From positions 38,511-102,510 of the forward strand of contig NZ_VTDQ01000006.1 of the NCBI RefSeq assembly GCF_015627175.1: DNA of 64,000 nucleotides. The letters are read 5' to 3'. A model generated the notes under the pieces. That model made no database searches, was not told the DNA's origin, and worked only from the letters and a program-made list of their open reading frames with translations. Below, piece by piece: positions 11,457 through 20,505 of the stretch. Source of the DNA: Acinetobacter pollinis. GTDB taxonomy: Bacteria; Pseudomonadota; Gammaproteobacteria; Pseudomonadales; Moraxellaceae. Position 1 is the stretch's first letter. Each line of letters begins with the position of its first letter. The position numbers and the translations under genes were made by a program.

Positions 11457-11610
11457 AAATTACCCTTTTGGTATTGTACAGTCATAACAACTCGAAATAG
11501 TTATCATGATATATGAAGCCCATAAACAATAAAGTGATTTTCTTCACTTTATGCAATAAATTCCATATTTTCATTGGTCTATGGGTATTTATTTTAAAGA
11601 ACTCCATTTC

Positions 11611-11637
11611 AAGGTAGTTAAAAAAACTACCTTTTTG
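11611..11637 (+). terminator. Terminator-like hairpin in aspA/lrp gap
   Basis: AAGGTAGTT (11611-11619) and AACTACCTT (11625-11633) form a 9-bp stem with an A5 loop. The T-run lies on the + side, where no + gene ends. It may stop stray antisense transcripts or act in a leader. No clear client gene. Confidence 0.45.
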
Positions 11638-11660
11638 ATGTTTTTTTTCACTGAAATATA

Positions 11661-11686
11661 AAAAAAGAGGTTAAAACCTCTTTTTT
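11661..11686 (-). terminator. Terminator after the lrp-type gene
   Basis: AAAAAAGAGGTT (11661-11672) and AACCTCTTTTTT (11675-11686) form a near-perfect hairpin with A/T runs on both sides, 60 bases downstream of the lrp-type stop on the - strand. Confidence 0.8.
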
Positions 11687-11746
11687 AGTCATTTTTAGCT
11701 TGGCAAGTTCATCAAATTTAAATTAAAAATGAAGCTTTTTTATAGA

Positions 11747-12247
11747 CTATGGTCGTAATTTTTCAGCTTTTGTATTCAGTTTAAGTTGGTGAGTTTCCTT
11801 CACCATTTGCATGACAGGATAACTTCTTGTTTCCTTCACCCCGGGTAATTTCCAAAGCACTTGACCCGAAATACGGCGAAAGTCTTCCATATTTTTACTG
11901 CGTACTTTTAATACAAAATCAAAGCCACCACTGGTCATATGACACTCAAGAATTTCAGGAAAGCTTTTCACCGCTTCAACAAAATCATCCAAAACATAAG
12001 ATGTTGTTTTATCTAGCAAAACCTCAACAAAAATCAAAAATCCTGCGTTTAATTTCTCTGGATTAAGATGTGCATGGTAGCCCAAAATATACTTTTCAGA
12101 AACCAGTCTTTGTACGCGTGCTAAAACTGCTGTTGCTGATAAATTTACCAATTCAGCAAGTTTAGTATTAGAAATACGACCATCTTTTTGTAGTAAGTCT
12201 AATATTTTCAAATCGATTCGATCTGGTTGGAAGTTAACTTCAGGCAT
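11747..12247 (-). CDS. Lrp/AsnC-family regulator, probable proline-responsive activator of putA
   Basis: 166 residues, standard Lrp length. The N-terminal winged HTH ('DLLQKDGRISNTKLAELVNLSATAVLARVQRL', here as two adjoining parts, residues 15-47) is followed by 'GYHAHLNPEKL' and a C-terminal RAM/ligand-binding domain ('FVEVLLDK', 'ECHMTSGGFDFVLKV', 'LPGVKETRSYPVMQ'). It is divergent from putA with only 114 bases between. Lrp-type PutR or BkdR proteins next to putA commonly activate proline catabolism, which is consistent with this PutA lacking its own DNA-binding domain. The regulon is inferred from position. Confidence 0.85.
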   Translation of the reverse strand: MPEVNFQPDRIDLKILDLLQKDGRISNTKLAELVNLSATAVLARVQRLVSEKYILGYHAHLNPEKLNAGFLIFVEVLLDKTTSYVLDDFVEAVKSFPEILECHMTSGGFDFVLKVRSKNMEDFRRISGQVLWKLPGVKETRSYPVMQMVKETHQLKLNTKAEKLRP

Positions 12248-12361
12248 AGCATAATTCTCTAAAAAGAGCCCAAAAAATAGTGAGTTATTCTGTCACGATT
12301 TTGCAATGATTCGGCTTATTAAGCAACGCCAATTTGTCACATATTTTTAGGACGTGATGAT

Positions 12362-15300
12362 ATGAGTACACAACGCCACAATGTATTTTTTCGCCCTGCA
12401 ACTTTCGAAGATATTACCCCTCTTCATGGCAAAACATTGCTTGAAAATGCCATTAATTCAAATTGGCGTCGTACAGAGACTGAAGCCGTTGAAACATTAT
12501 TAAATTTCACGCAAGTTTCGCCCGAACTCGATAAGAAAATCTATGATTTGGCTTTCCAACTTTCACAACACCTCCGTGAAAATAATAAAGCATCTGGAAA
12601 AGCAGGTATTGTTCAAGGACTACTACAAGAATTTTCGCTTTCTTCACAAGAAGGCATCGCACTTATGTGTCTTGCAGAAGCATTATTACGTATTCCCGAT
12701 ACAGCAACACGTGATCAGCTCATTCGTGACAAAATTAATCAAGGAAACTGGAAGTCTCATATAGGACAAAGTAGCCTTGTTTTTGTAAATGCAGCTGCAT
12801 GGGGTCTAATGCTTACAGGAAAACTGATGGCACCTCCTGCGCAAAAAAGTTTATCAGGTATGCTCACTTCTCTTCTTGCACGAAGTGGACAAGGCATTAT
12901 CCGTAAAGCTGTAGACGTTGCAATGCGTATGATGGGTGAACAGTTTGTTACTGGTGAAACCATTGGCGAAGCACTAGAAAAATCAAAAATACTTGAAAAA
13001 GAAGGCTTTCTTTATTCTTACGATATGCTTGGTGAAGCCGCACTTACAGATCATGATGCGAAGCGTTATATGGCAGATTATGTCAATGCTATTCATGCAA
13101 TCGGTAAAGCTTCTCAAAATAAAGGCGTTTACAAAAGTGCTGGCATCTCGATTAAACTTTCTGCAATTCACCCACGTTATTACCGTGCACAGTACGATCG
13201 TGTACACGATGAACTGTACCCACGCATTGTTGAACTTGCAAAACTCGCAAAACAATACGATATTGGCTTAAATATTGATGCCGAAGAAAGTGAGCGATTA
13301 GAACTTTCACTAGAGCTTTTAGAACGTCTTTGCTTCGAACCTGAACTTGCAGGCTGGAATGGAGTTGGCTTTGTAATTCAAGCTTACCAAAAACGCTGTT
13401 TCCCACTTGTAGATTACATTGTTGATCTTGCAAAACGCAGTGAAAAACGCTTAATGATTCGTTTAGTGAAAGGTGCATACTGGGATAGCGAAATTAAAAA
13501 AGCACAAGTCGAAGGTTTATCTGACTACCCTGTGTTTACACGCAAAGTGCATACAGACCTTTCATATATTGCCTGTGCAAAAAAATTATTGGCTGAACCT
13601 GACTATATTTACCCTCAGTTTGCAACACACAACGCACAAACGCTTGCGACTATTTATGAACTGGCTGAACCCGAAAAATATGTCGCAGGACAATATGAGT
13701 TTCAATGCCTACATGGTATGGGCGAACCTCTATACAAACGTGTTGTCAATAAACTCGGAATTCCGTGCCGTATCTATGCACCTGTAGGCAATCACGAAAC
13801 GTTATTGGCTTATTTAGTACGCCGTTTACTTGAAAATGGCGCAAACACGTCGTTTGTCAACCGTATTGCAGACAAGACCATTCAAATTGATGAATTAATT
13901 CAATCCCCAACTGATGATATTCAGCGTCAAGCAATGCAAGAAAAAGTCATTGGTGCAAAACATCCTAATATTCCTTTACCACAAGATTTATATGGTCAGG
14001 ACAGACTCAATTCGGCAGGTACAGACTTAGCAAACGACCATTGTCTATTTGAACTGAATGAAGTTGCAAAAGCTTTATACGAACATCAATGGCTCAGCAA
14101 ACCGCTAATTGCAAATGTAGAGATTGAAAAAGTTACGCAAGGAAAACCTGTCGTTAATCCTGCTCAACATAACGATGTTGTTGGATCAGTGATTGAAGCA
14201 GATGAAAACGATGTTGAACATGCTTTAGTTCAAGCTGAAGCTATGCAGTCTACTTGGGCACATATGTCTGTGTTAGCACGTGCAAAACATTTAGAAACCG
14301 CAGCAGATGCGATGCAAGCTCAACTTCTTGAGCTGATGGTTTTACTTTGCCGTGAAAGTGGAAAAACTTACATGAATGCAATTGCAGAAGTACGTGAAGC
14401 AATTGATTTCTTACGCTACTACGCAAAACAAGCAGAAACATTCTCTGCGACACAACCAATTAAACCATTAGGTACGATTTTATGTATTAGTCCATGGAAT
14501 TTCCCATTGGCTATTTTTACAGGTCAAATTGCTGCTGCACTGGTTACAGGAAACTGTGTCATTGCAAAACCTGCTGAACAAACGCCACTTGTTGCATACG
14601 AAGCTGTTAAAATTTTACACGAAGCTGGTATTCCTGAAGCTGCTTTGCAATTTTTACCAGGACAAGGTGAAACTGTAGGGGCAAAACTCAGCGGAGATTC
14701 ACGCGTTCAAGGAATTATGTTTACAGGCTCGACAGAAGTTGCAAAAATTCTTCAAAAAACAGTGGCTAAGCGTCTTACCCCTGAAGGTAATCCAGTCACG
14801 CTTATTGCAGAAACTGGTGGACAGAATGCCATGATTGTCGACTCATCTGCACTTACAGAGCAAGTCGTGCTTGATGTCGTTAGCTCTGCATTTGACAGCG
14901 CAGGACAACGCTGTTCAGCTTTACGTATTCTCTGTGTACAAGAAGATTGTGCAGAGAGTGTCATGACGATGCTTAAAGGTGCAATGAAACAACTTCGCCT
15001 AGGTAACCCACATTATCTAAAAACAGATATTGGCCCTGTAATTGACGTTGAAGCGCAAGAAAACATTGAACGCCATATTGCAAAAATGAAATCTAAAGGT
15101 TATGCAATCCATCAACTTACTTTAGATGAACCATTGCAAAAACAAGCAATTGAACAAGGCACATTCATACCACCGACAATGATTGAATTGCCAAACTTAG
15201 ATGATTTAGAGCGTGAAGTTTTTGGACCTGTTTTACACGTCATTACTTACAAACAAAATGAGCTTGAACAACTTATTGGCCGTATTAACGATAAAGGTTA

Positions 15301-16114
15301 TGGGCTTACCATGGGTGTTCATACACGTATTGATGAAACCATCCAAAAAGTGATTGACCTTTCAGAAGTGGGGAACTTATACGTTAATCGCAACATTGTA
15401 GGTGCTGTTGTTGGTGTGCAACCATTTGGTGGCGAAGGACTCTCAGGCACTGGCCCCAAAGCAGGTGGCCCACTCTATGCATATCGCCTAACACAAGGTC
15501 ATGCATTTAAAAATGTTCAAACACCTTTTGCAGTAAAACGTGAAATGACCGAAATACCAAAAGAGTATTTTAATCATTTCCATACGTTTAAAGCATGGGT
15601 AGAAAAAACATTCCCTACATTAGACATTCAACAGCATCAGCCATTTATGGTTGGCCGTACATATGAGCTTCAAGGGCCTACAGGTGAAAGTAACCATTAC
15701 ACCATGCAACCACGTGAAAGAGTTTTGAGCTTAGCAAACACAGATCAAGAATTTGTAGATCAACTACTTAGCATCTTTGCTGTAAATGCACAGCCTGTAA
15801 TGAAAAAAGGAACTCCTTTTTTTGAAAAATATCAGGCCCAAATGCCAAAAGAAATTGTTTCACGTATTGCAGTCATTTCATCACTCCATGAAGAAGCTTT
15901 CGATGCCGTTCTACATCACGGCGATGAAGAGCAATTGATGCAAACACAACAAGCGATTGCCTCACATCAAGGTGCGATTGTTTCGATTCATCATCTAGCA
16001 TCAGAGAGTCGCGATATTCCTGTAGAGCGTCTCGTCATAGAACATGCAGTCAGTATTAATACGACAGCTGCAGGTGGTAATGCGAGTCTAATGACCATGG
16101 AGGAGTCTGCTTAA
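12362..16114 (+). CDS. putA: Bifunctional proline dehydrogenase / L-glutamate-gamma-semialdehyde dehydrogenase
   Basis: 1250 residues. Oxidises proline to P5C (FAD domain) and then to glutamate (NAD domain), feeding the quinone pool and central metabolism. The PRODH barrel spans roughly residues 190-480, with 'GISIKLSAIHPRY', 'FATHNAQTLATI', 'FQCLHGMGE' and 'PVGNHETLLAYLVRRLLE'. The aldehyde dehydrogenase domain, roughly residues 590-1040, has 'ISPWNFPLAIFTGQ', 'AETGGQNAMIVD' and the nucleophile Cys in 'DSAGQRCSALRI'. The N-terminus starts directly in the arm/alpha domain with no ribbon-helix-helix repressor domain (present in the 1320-residue E. coli PutA). AGGA ribosome site 8 bases upstream. 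Confidence 0.97.
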   Translation: MSTQRHNVFFRPATFEDITPLHGKTLLENAINSNWRRTETEAVETLLNFTQVSPELDKKIYDLAFQLSQHLRENNKASGKAGIVQGLLQEFSLSSQEGIALMCLAEALLRIPDTATRDQLIRDKINQGNWKSHIGQSSLVFVNAAAWGLMLTGKLMAPPAQKSLSGMLTSLLARSGQGIIRKAVDVAMRMMGEQFVTGETIGEALEKSKILEKEGFLYSYDMLGEAALTDHDAKRYMADYVNAIHAIGKASQNKGVYKSAGISIKLSAIHPRYYRAQYDRVHDELYPRIVELAKLAKQYDIGLNIDAEESERLELSLELLERLCFEPELAGWNGVGFVIQAYQKRCFPLVDYIVDLAKRSEKRLMIRLVKGAYWDSEIKKAQVEGLSDYPVFTRKVHTDLSYIACAKKLLAEPDYIYPQFATHNAQTLATIYELAEPEKYVAGQYEFQCLHGMGEPLYKRVVNKLGIPCRIYAPVGNHETLLAYLVRRLLENGANTSFVNRIADKTIQIDELIQSPTDDIQRQAMQEKVIGAKHPNIPLPQDLYGQDRLNSAGTDLANDHCLFELNEVAKALYEHQWLSKPLIANVEIEKVTQGKPVVNPAQHNDVVGSVIEADENDVEHALVQAEAMQSTWAHMSVLARAKHLETAADAMQAQLLELMVLLCRESGKTYMNAIAEVREAIDFLRYYAKQAETFSATQPIKPLGTILCISPWNFPLAIFTGQIAAALVTGNCVIAKPAEQTPLVAYEAVKILHEAGIPEAALQFLPGQGETVGAKLSGDSRVQGIMFTGSTEVAKILQKTVAKRLTPEGNPVTLIAETGGQNAMIVDSSALTEQVVLDVVSSAFDSAGQRCSALRILCVQEDCAESVMTMLKGAMKQLRLGNPHYLKTDIGPVIDVEAQENIERHIAKMKSKGYAIHQLTLDEPLQKQAIEQGTFIPPTMIELPNLDDLEREVFGPVLHVITYKQNELEQLIGRINDKGYGLTMGVHTRIDETIQKVIDLSEVGNLYVNRNIVGAVVGVQPFGGEGLSGTGPKAGGPLYAYRLTQGHAFKNVQTPFAVKREMTEIPKEYFNHFHTFKAWVEKTFPTLDIQQHQPFMVGRTYELQGPTGESNHYTMQPRERVLSLANTDQEFVDQLLSIFAVNAQPVMKKGTPFFEKYQAQMPKEIVSRIAVISSLHEEAFDAVLHHGDEEQLMQTQQAIASHQGAIVSIHHLASESRDIPVERLVIEHAVSINTTAAGGNASLMTMEESA

Positions 16115-16132
16115 CTTAAGTTTTACTCCTTG

Positions 16133-16203
16133 GAGGCAATGTTTTCAAACGATAGATGACTAGGCGTAGTTCACGTTGTTTGTTAAGATTGCCTCTCTTT
16201 TTT
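16133..16203 (+). terminator. Long-loop terminator after putA
   Basis: GAGGCAAT (16133-16140) pairs with ATTGCCTC (16188-16195). An inner CAAAC (16146-16150) can pair with GTTTG (16178-16182), giving an extended stem. A T-run (CTTTTTTTT) follows, just before trmA. Confidence 0.65.
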
Positions 16204-16225
16204 TCTAGCATGTAATCATCCATTT

Positions 16226-17311
16226 ATGACATCTGCATATCAGCAACAACTGCAAGCCAAAATTGAGCGTATTACAGCCCAGTTTGAAGCATTTAATCCG
16301 CCAAAATTAGAAGTTTTTGACTCTCCTAGTGACTACTTTAGAATGCGTGCAGAATTTCGTATCTGGCATACAGATGACGATATGTTCTATGCAATGTTTG
16401 AACGCGATGAAACAGGAAAGAATAAAAAAGCCGTTCGTGTCGATCATTTCCCTATTGCCTGTCATGCAATTAATGACCTTATGCCGAAGCTCCTAGACGC
16501 ACTCAAGGGGCAGAAAAATTTACACCATAGACTCTTTGAAATCGACTTTTTGGCAAGCTTAAGTGGTGAAATGCTCGTCAGCCTTATTTACCATCGTAAA
16601 CTTGATGAAGACTGGCAAAACCTTGCACAAGCCCTTTCAAAACAGCTGAATATTAAAATTATTGGTCGCAGTCGTGGTCAAAAACTCGTTTTAAGTGACG
16701 ATTTTGTGGTTGAAAAATTAGATGTAGACCATCGAACATACTTCTATAAACAAATCGAAAATGGCTTTACTCAGCCAAATGCAATTGTTTGCCAAAAGAT
16801 GTTGCAATGGGCATCGGATGTTGCAGACACATGTCAAGGTGACCTACTTGAACTTTACTGTGGTAACGGAAACTTTACATTGCCATTATCTACAAAATTT
16901 AACCGTGTTTTGGCAACAGAACTTGCAAAATCTTCTGTACATGCTGCCGAATGGAATATTAATAAAAATGCTATTCATAATATTCAAATTGCACGACTTG
17001 CTGCGGAAGAGTTTACGCAAGCTTTCCACGGTGAACGCGAATTTAGACGCCTCCAAGAAGCAAGCATCGATATTTCTAGTTATGACTTTGGTACAGTTTT
17101 CGTCGATCCACCACGTGCAGGTATAGATCTCGACACATTAAAGCTATTACAAAACTTCAAACACATTATCTATATTTCATGTAACCCAGACACATTGGTA
17201 GAAAATTTAGACATACTCTGCCAAACACATCATATTCAACGCTTTGCATTATTTGATCAATTTCCGCACACACATCATGTAGAAAGCGGCTTACTATTGA
17301 CTAAAAAGTAA
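16226..17311 (+). CDS. trmA: tRNA (uracil-54-C5)-methyltransferase
   Basis: 361 residues, family-typical. Makes the near-universal m5U54 (ribothymidine) in the tRNA T-loop using SAM. The N-terminal '[15 protein letters not shown]', the flipping region 'NGFTQPNA', SAM motif I '[16 protein letters not shown]', '[11 protein letters not shown]' and catalytic-Cys motif '[13 protein letters not shown]' are all present. Unlike RlmC/RlmD there is no N-terminal Fe-S cysteine cluster, which fits TrmA. Monocistronic, bounded by terminators on both sides. Confidence 0.95.
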   Translation: MTSAYQQQLQAKIERITAQFEAFNPPKLEVFDSPSDYFRMRAEFRIWHTDDDMFYAMFERDETGKNKKAVRVDHFPIACHAINDLMPKLLDALKGQKNLHHRLFEIDFLASLSGEMLVSLIYHRKLDEDWQNLAQALSKQLNIKIIGRSRGQKLVLSDDFVVEKLDVDHRTYFYKQIENGFTQPNAIVCQKMLQWASDVADTCQGDLLELYCGNGNFTLPLSTKFNRVLATELAKSSVHAAEWNINKNAIHNIQIARLAAEEFTQAFHGEREFRRLQEASIDISSYDFGTVFVDPPRAGIDLDTLKLLQNFKHIIYISCNPDTLVENLDILCQTHHIQRFALFDQFPHTHHVESGLLLTKK

Positions 17312-17319
17312 TGCTAACT

Positions 17320-17354
17320 GGAGAGAGTATAAAAATAAGTACTCTCTCTTTCTC
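17320..17354 (+). terminator. Terminator after trmA
   Basis: GAGAGAGTA (17321-17329) pairs with TACTCTCTC (17340-17348), followed by TTTCTCCTT, directly after the trmA stop. Confidence 0.7.
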
Positions 17355-17617
17355 CTTGATATATCAACTTTTCTGATCATCATCAAATCTATTTATCTAA
17401 ATTACTTTTAATTGAAAATTACGATAATTTTTTGATTTTATTAAATTGTTTCAAAATATGAATAAAAAGACATCATTTTAAATCATTAATTACTTGTTTT
17501 TACGATAGTTAAACTTTTGGACCCATTTTAAATAGAAATAATGTACATTTGTATAAGAAAACAGGCTTCTTGTATTTTTATTTTTTTTATTTATATTTCA
17601 AGAAATGTTAGGTTGCA
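17355..17617 (+). promoter_or_regulatory. AT-rich gap upstream of the 79-residue gene
   Basis: Very AT-rich sequence after the trmA terminator with no coding potential that I can see. It must hold the promoter of the gene at 17618, whose ribosome site (TTAGG) lies 6-7 bases before its ATG. No clear -35/-10 pair or repeat stood out. Confidence 0.4.
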
Positions 17618-17857
17618 ATGAACGCTCTTATGAGTATTTGGCAAAAATTATTTAATTCGAAACATGAGCAAAACAGTCAGAAAAACAATATGGCCTGTAT
17701 TGAAAATGACTGCTCATGTAAAAGTAATGAACAGTTGATTCAAGCCTTAAAAGCTGCACATGATGAATATGTGGTAAGGGGTATTAAACGTGTTCTTATG
17801 TCTAGAGGCTTTAGTCGTAAAGAGTTAGATCAATTTAAGCAGCATACTATCCATTAA
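17618..17857 (+). CDS. Small protein of unknown function with CX4CXC cluster
   Basis: 79 residues, not recognised. The N-terminal half is polar with a short cysteine cluster 'CIENDCSC' (Cys27, Cys32, Cys34). The C-terminal half looks helical and basic ('DEYVVRGIKRVLMSRGFSRKELDQF'-like, in two adjoining parts). It has a good ribosome site, its own upstream gap and a downstream hairpin, which support a real gene. The cysteines could bind a metal or form a disulfide; there is no direct evidence. No neighbour suggests a pathway. Confidence 0.65.
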   Translation: MNALMSIWQKLFNSKHEQNSQKNNMACIENDCSCKSNEQLIQALKAAHDEYVVRGIKRVLMSRGFSRKELDQFKQHTIH

Positions 17858-17863
17858 ACAAAG

Positions 17864-17890
17864 ATAAGCGGTCTAAAATAGATCGCTTAT
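17864..17890 (+). terminator. Hairpin after the 79-residue gene
   Basis: ATAAGCGGTCT (17864-17874) pairs with AGATCGCTTAT (17880-17890), with one G-T pair. The U-tract is weak. Confidence 0.55.
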
Positions 17891-17975
17891 TAAAATCTAC
17901 TTTTCACCACTCCCTATATATCCCAATTTTCGTTACAATAGATTGAATTAACTCCCAAACAATTAGGTTATTTGC

Positions 17976-18878
17976 GTGAAGTGGCTACAAATCCATATTA
18001 CTGTTGATCAAGCAGATGTTGAATCAACAGAAACACTCCTACTTTCTTTAGGTGCTGTCAGTGTCACACTAGATGATGCAGAAGACCAAGCTTTGCTTGA
18101 ACCTTTACCAGGTGAAACGCCTTTATGGAATAAAGTAATCGTTACAGGCATCTATCAACAAAATGATGAAGCACCTATTGACGTCAACTCATTAGTTGCA
18201 TTTGCTCAATTACAACTTCCAGCAAATACTCAGATTTCACACGATGAGCTAGAAGACCAAGTTTGGGAACGTGCTTGGATGGATTACTATGAACCTATCC
18301 AAATTGCTGAAAACTTCTGGATTGTTCCTGAATGGTTAGAACCACCAGAAAAAAATGCAGTTAATTTAAAGCTAGACCCAGGATTAGCATTTGGTACAGG
18401 AAACCATGCCAGTACATTCTTATGTCTACAATGGCTAGGTAAAACCGATTTAAAAGACAAAGTCGTTATTGATTATGGCTGTGGTTCAGGTATTTTAGGT
18501 GTCGCAGCTTTGCTTCTTGGTGCAAAACAAGTTTATGCAACAGATATAGATCCACAAGCGGTATTGGCAACAAAACAAAATGCAGAACTCAATGGCGTGG
18601 TCGATAAACTATTTGTAGACTTACCAGATGCATTTAACCAAACAGTTCAGCAAGAAGCGGATGTACTTATTGCCAATATACTTGCTGCACCATTAATTGC
18701 ACTTGCACCAGAATTTAGCCGCCTTATTAAACAAGGTGGCGAGTTTGCTTTAGCTGGTGTAATTGAAGAACAAGTGGAAGAAGTGAGCGAAACATATCAA
18801 GCGTTTTTTAATATTACAGAAATAGAAAAACGTGAAGAATGTTGGTGCAGAATTTCAGGATATCGTCATCACAATTAA
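17976..18878 (+). CDS. prmA: Ribosomal protein L11 methyltransferase
   Basis: 300 residues from a GTG start at 17976, preceded by TTAGG. Trimethylates ribosomal protein L11 on several amino groups using SAM. The N-terminal substrate-recognition domain is followed by a linker with '[21 protein letters not shown]' (in two adjoining parts), then SAM motif I '[20 protein letters not shown]', '[10 protein letters not shown]' and '[18 protein letters not shown]'. The downstream gene starts 8 bases after the stop, so the two are probably co-transcribed. Confidence 0.95.
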   Translation: MKWLQIHITVDQADVESTETLLLSLGAVSVTLDDAEDQALLEPLPGETPLWNKVIVTGIYQQNDEAPIDVNSLVAFAQLQLPANTQISHDELEDQVWERAWMDYYEPIQIAENFWIVPEWLEPPEKNAVNLKLDPGLAFGTGNHASTFLCLQWLGKTDLKDKVVIDYGCGSGILGVAALLLGAKQVYATDIDPQAVLATKQNAELNGVVDKLFVDLPDAFNQTVQQEADVLIANILAAPLIALAPEFSRLIKQGGEFALAGVIEEQVEEVSETYQAFFNITEIEKREECWCRISGYRHHN

Positions 18879-18886
18879 GTTTTCTC

Positions 18887-19696
18887 ATGGAACATATAAA
18901 GACCACTTGCCCAACATGTCAAACAAAGTATCTTGTTTCTATGATGCATTTGTCTGTTGCACAAGGAAAAGTGTGTTGTAGTCATTGCCGTTCCACATTT
19001 AATGCCTACCATCATATGATGCGTGGGCATCTCAATGAAAAAGAACTTTCACAGTCAAACTTTTTAAACATTGCGAAATATTCTGCTTTAGAAGTATTTC
19101 ATACACGTAATGCATCTTCTAGCATTAACTTACTCACTCATCTCAATCATACACGTCACAGTGAAGTAAATATTCGGGCGACAACATCGCGTACACCACA
19201 TAAAAGACGACCTAAATGGGCATCTCTATTGCTGATTGCACTCGGTAGTGTACTTATTCTCATTCTTCTTTTTAATATTCTCACACACAATACAAAGGTT
19301 TTACATCAATTTCCATTTTGGAAATCTATCACAGCAAATAACTGCGCAAAAAAATCATGTTCATCAACCACGCAAGATATGGTTCAAATTCAAGTCTTAA
19401 AGGTTGAAGAAAGCTCGCCTTATGTCACAACAGTTACAGGATTCATTCAAAATCTGAGTCCAGATGTACAACAGTTACCACAAATTGAGCTGAACGTGCA
19501 TTTAACAAAGACAAGAATTAAACCTTTCCAATTCTCTCCAGAAATGTATTTACCCTACTATTTTAGACATAAAAATGTATTGCTAAAAAAACAAAGAGTA
19601 GATTTTAGACTTGATGTTCCCTTTTCTTACAACAATGTTCATTCTTTAGAAATTAAGCAGTCGATGAAATCTGATGCTATTACTTTATCTAAATAA
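18887..19696 (+). CDS. Zinc-ribbon, single-membrane-span protein (MJ0042/DUF3426 type)
   Basis: 269 residues from the ATG at 18887 (MEHIKTTCPTC). A longer reading from 18839 would run back into prmA and is unlikely. The N-terminus is a zinc ribbon (Cys8, Cys11, Cys31, Cys34) of the MJ0042 type. A basic, low-complexity linker follows, then one membrane segment (about residues 111-132) and a C-terminal domain of about 135 residues resembling DUF3426. Proteins of this layout are often found after prmA in gammaproteobacteria and upstream of fis. The function is unknown; cytoplasmic N-terminus and periplasmic C-terminus are inferred. Confidence 0.8.
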   Translation: MEHIKTTCPTCQTKYLVSMMHLSVAQGKVCCSHCRSTFNAYHHMMRGHLNEKELSQSNFLNIAKYSALEVFHTRNASSSINLLTHLNHTRHSEVNIRATTSRTPHKRRPKWASLLLIALGSVLILILLFNILTHNTKVLHQFPFWKSITANNCAKKSCSSTTQDMVQIQVLKVEESSPYVTTVTGFIQNLSPDVQQLPQIELNVHLTKTRIKPFQFSPEMYLPYYFRHKNVLLKKQRVDFRLDVPFSYNNVHSLEIKQSMKSDAITLSK

Positions 19697-20162
19697 TTTT
19701 TTTCATCATTCTTAAACATATCTCGCTATATAATATCAATCAAATAATATCTTTTATTTTTATACAAAAACAAAAACAATAAAAAATTAAATTTAATTCA
19801 AAAAAACGATTAAAAAAATAAAAAAAATTGCCTCATATTTACTCACTTTTCTGTCGAGAGTGTTATTATACGCGCCACTAATGCTTGACCAAACATATAT
19901 CTCGTATAATTCCCATAACTAAAGAAATTTCTAAATGTGCATTTTTTATTGCGCATTGAGTATTTTTTTTGTTTCTGAAAATTCTTGCTGTAACAAATTC
20001 TAAATATTTGTTACGCTTATTTTTCAACCAAAACGAGTAGAATATGCCAAGCTGTATTGAATTTTATAAGTACATCACCTTGTGTGATTCTTATACTTTA
20101 CCCCTTTAAATATAACCACTCTCCCACCCGAAGTGGTTTAGATTAATTTCGGATTAAAACGC
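19697..20162 (+). promoter_or_regulatory. Structured AT-rich leader of fis
   Basis: 466 bases without a gene. The first part (about 19730-19850) is extremely A/T-rich, likely curved DNA and suitable for Fis autoregulation. TTGACC (19885-19890) and TATAAT (19905-19910) look like promoter elements but with a short 14-base spacer. Three hairpins follow: ATGTGCA/TGCGCAT (about 19934-19956) before a T8 run; GTAACAAAT (19990-19998) with ATTTGTTAC (20006-20014) before TTATTTTTC; and AACCACT (20114-20120) with AGTGGTT (20132-20138) just before the start codon. The first two look like terminators within the leader. Confidence 0.5.
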
Positions 20163-20432
20163 ATGAATAGCAAATCTCCTATTTTTACTGCACAATCTGA
20201 TGTAGCGCTTCGCATCCATGTGGACCGCGCGGTTCGTCACTATTTTGCATCTTTGCAAGGTGAGCAACCATCTCAGGTGTATGACATGGTGCTAGCAGAA
20301 ATGGAGAAACCTCTTTTGTCTGTAGTTCTCGAATACACCCGTGGCAACCAAACACGTGCAGCGGAAATTTTAGGACTAAACCGTGGTACTTTACGTAAAA
20401 AGTTAAAAGCTCACGGTTTAATGAGTGAATAA
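20163..20432 (+). CDS. fis: DNA-binding protein Fis
   Basis: 89 residues, close to the 98 of E. coli Fis. The C-terminal helix-turn-helix 'GNQTRAAEILGLNRGTLRKK' (about residues 61-80) is the Fis/NtrC-type HTH. The preceding 'PLLSVVLEYTRG' is the family's dimer helix. Fis is a nucleoid-associated growth-phase regulator. In Pseudomonas and enterics, fis follows dusB; here it follows the zinc-ribbon gene after a long leader and precedes purH-purD, which matches the fis-purH-purD order of pseudomonads without dusB. A strong terminator follows. Confidence 0.94.
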   Translation: MNSKSPIFTAQSDVALRIHVDRAVRHYFASLQGEQPSQVYDMVLAEMEKPLLSVVLEYTRGNQTRAAEILGLNRGTLRKKLKAHGLMSE

Positions 20433-20440
20433 ATGATAAA

Positions 20441-20470
20441 ATGCTCACGTCTTCGTGGGCATTTTTTTTG
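20441..20470 (+). terminator. Terminator after fis
   Basis: ATGCTCACG (20441-20449) pairs with CGTGGGCAT (20454-20462), with one G-T pair, a TCTT loop and a run of eight T. Confidence 0.9.
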
Positions 20471-20505
20471 CCTTTTGTTTTCTAACTTCAAAGACTAAAT
20501 ATATC

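Noticed and set aside
12543..13787. Several 70-108-codon frames inside putA on both strands
   Set aside because: They are shadow frames of the putA coding region; none has its own ribosome site or family match.
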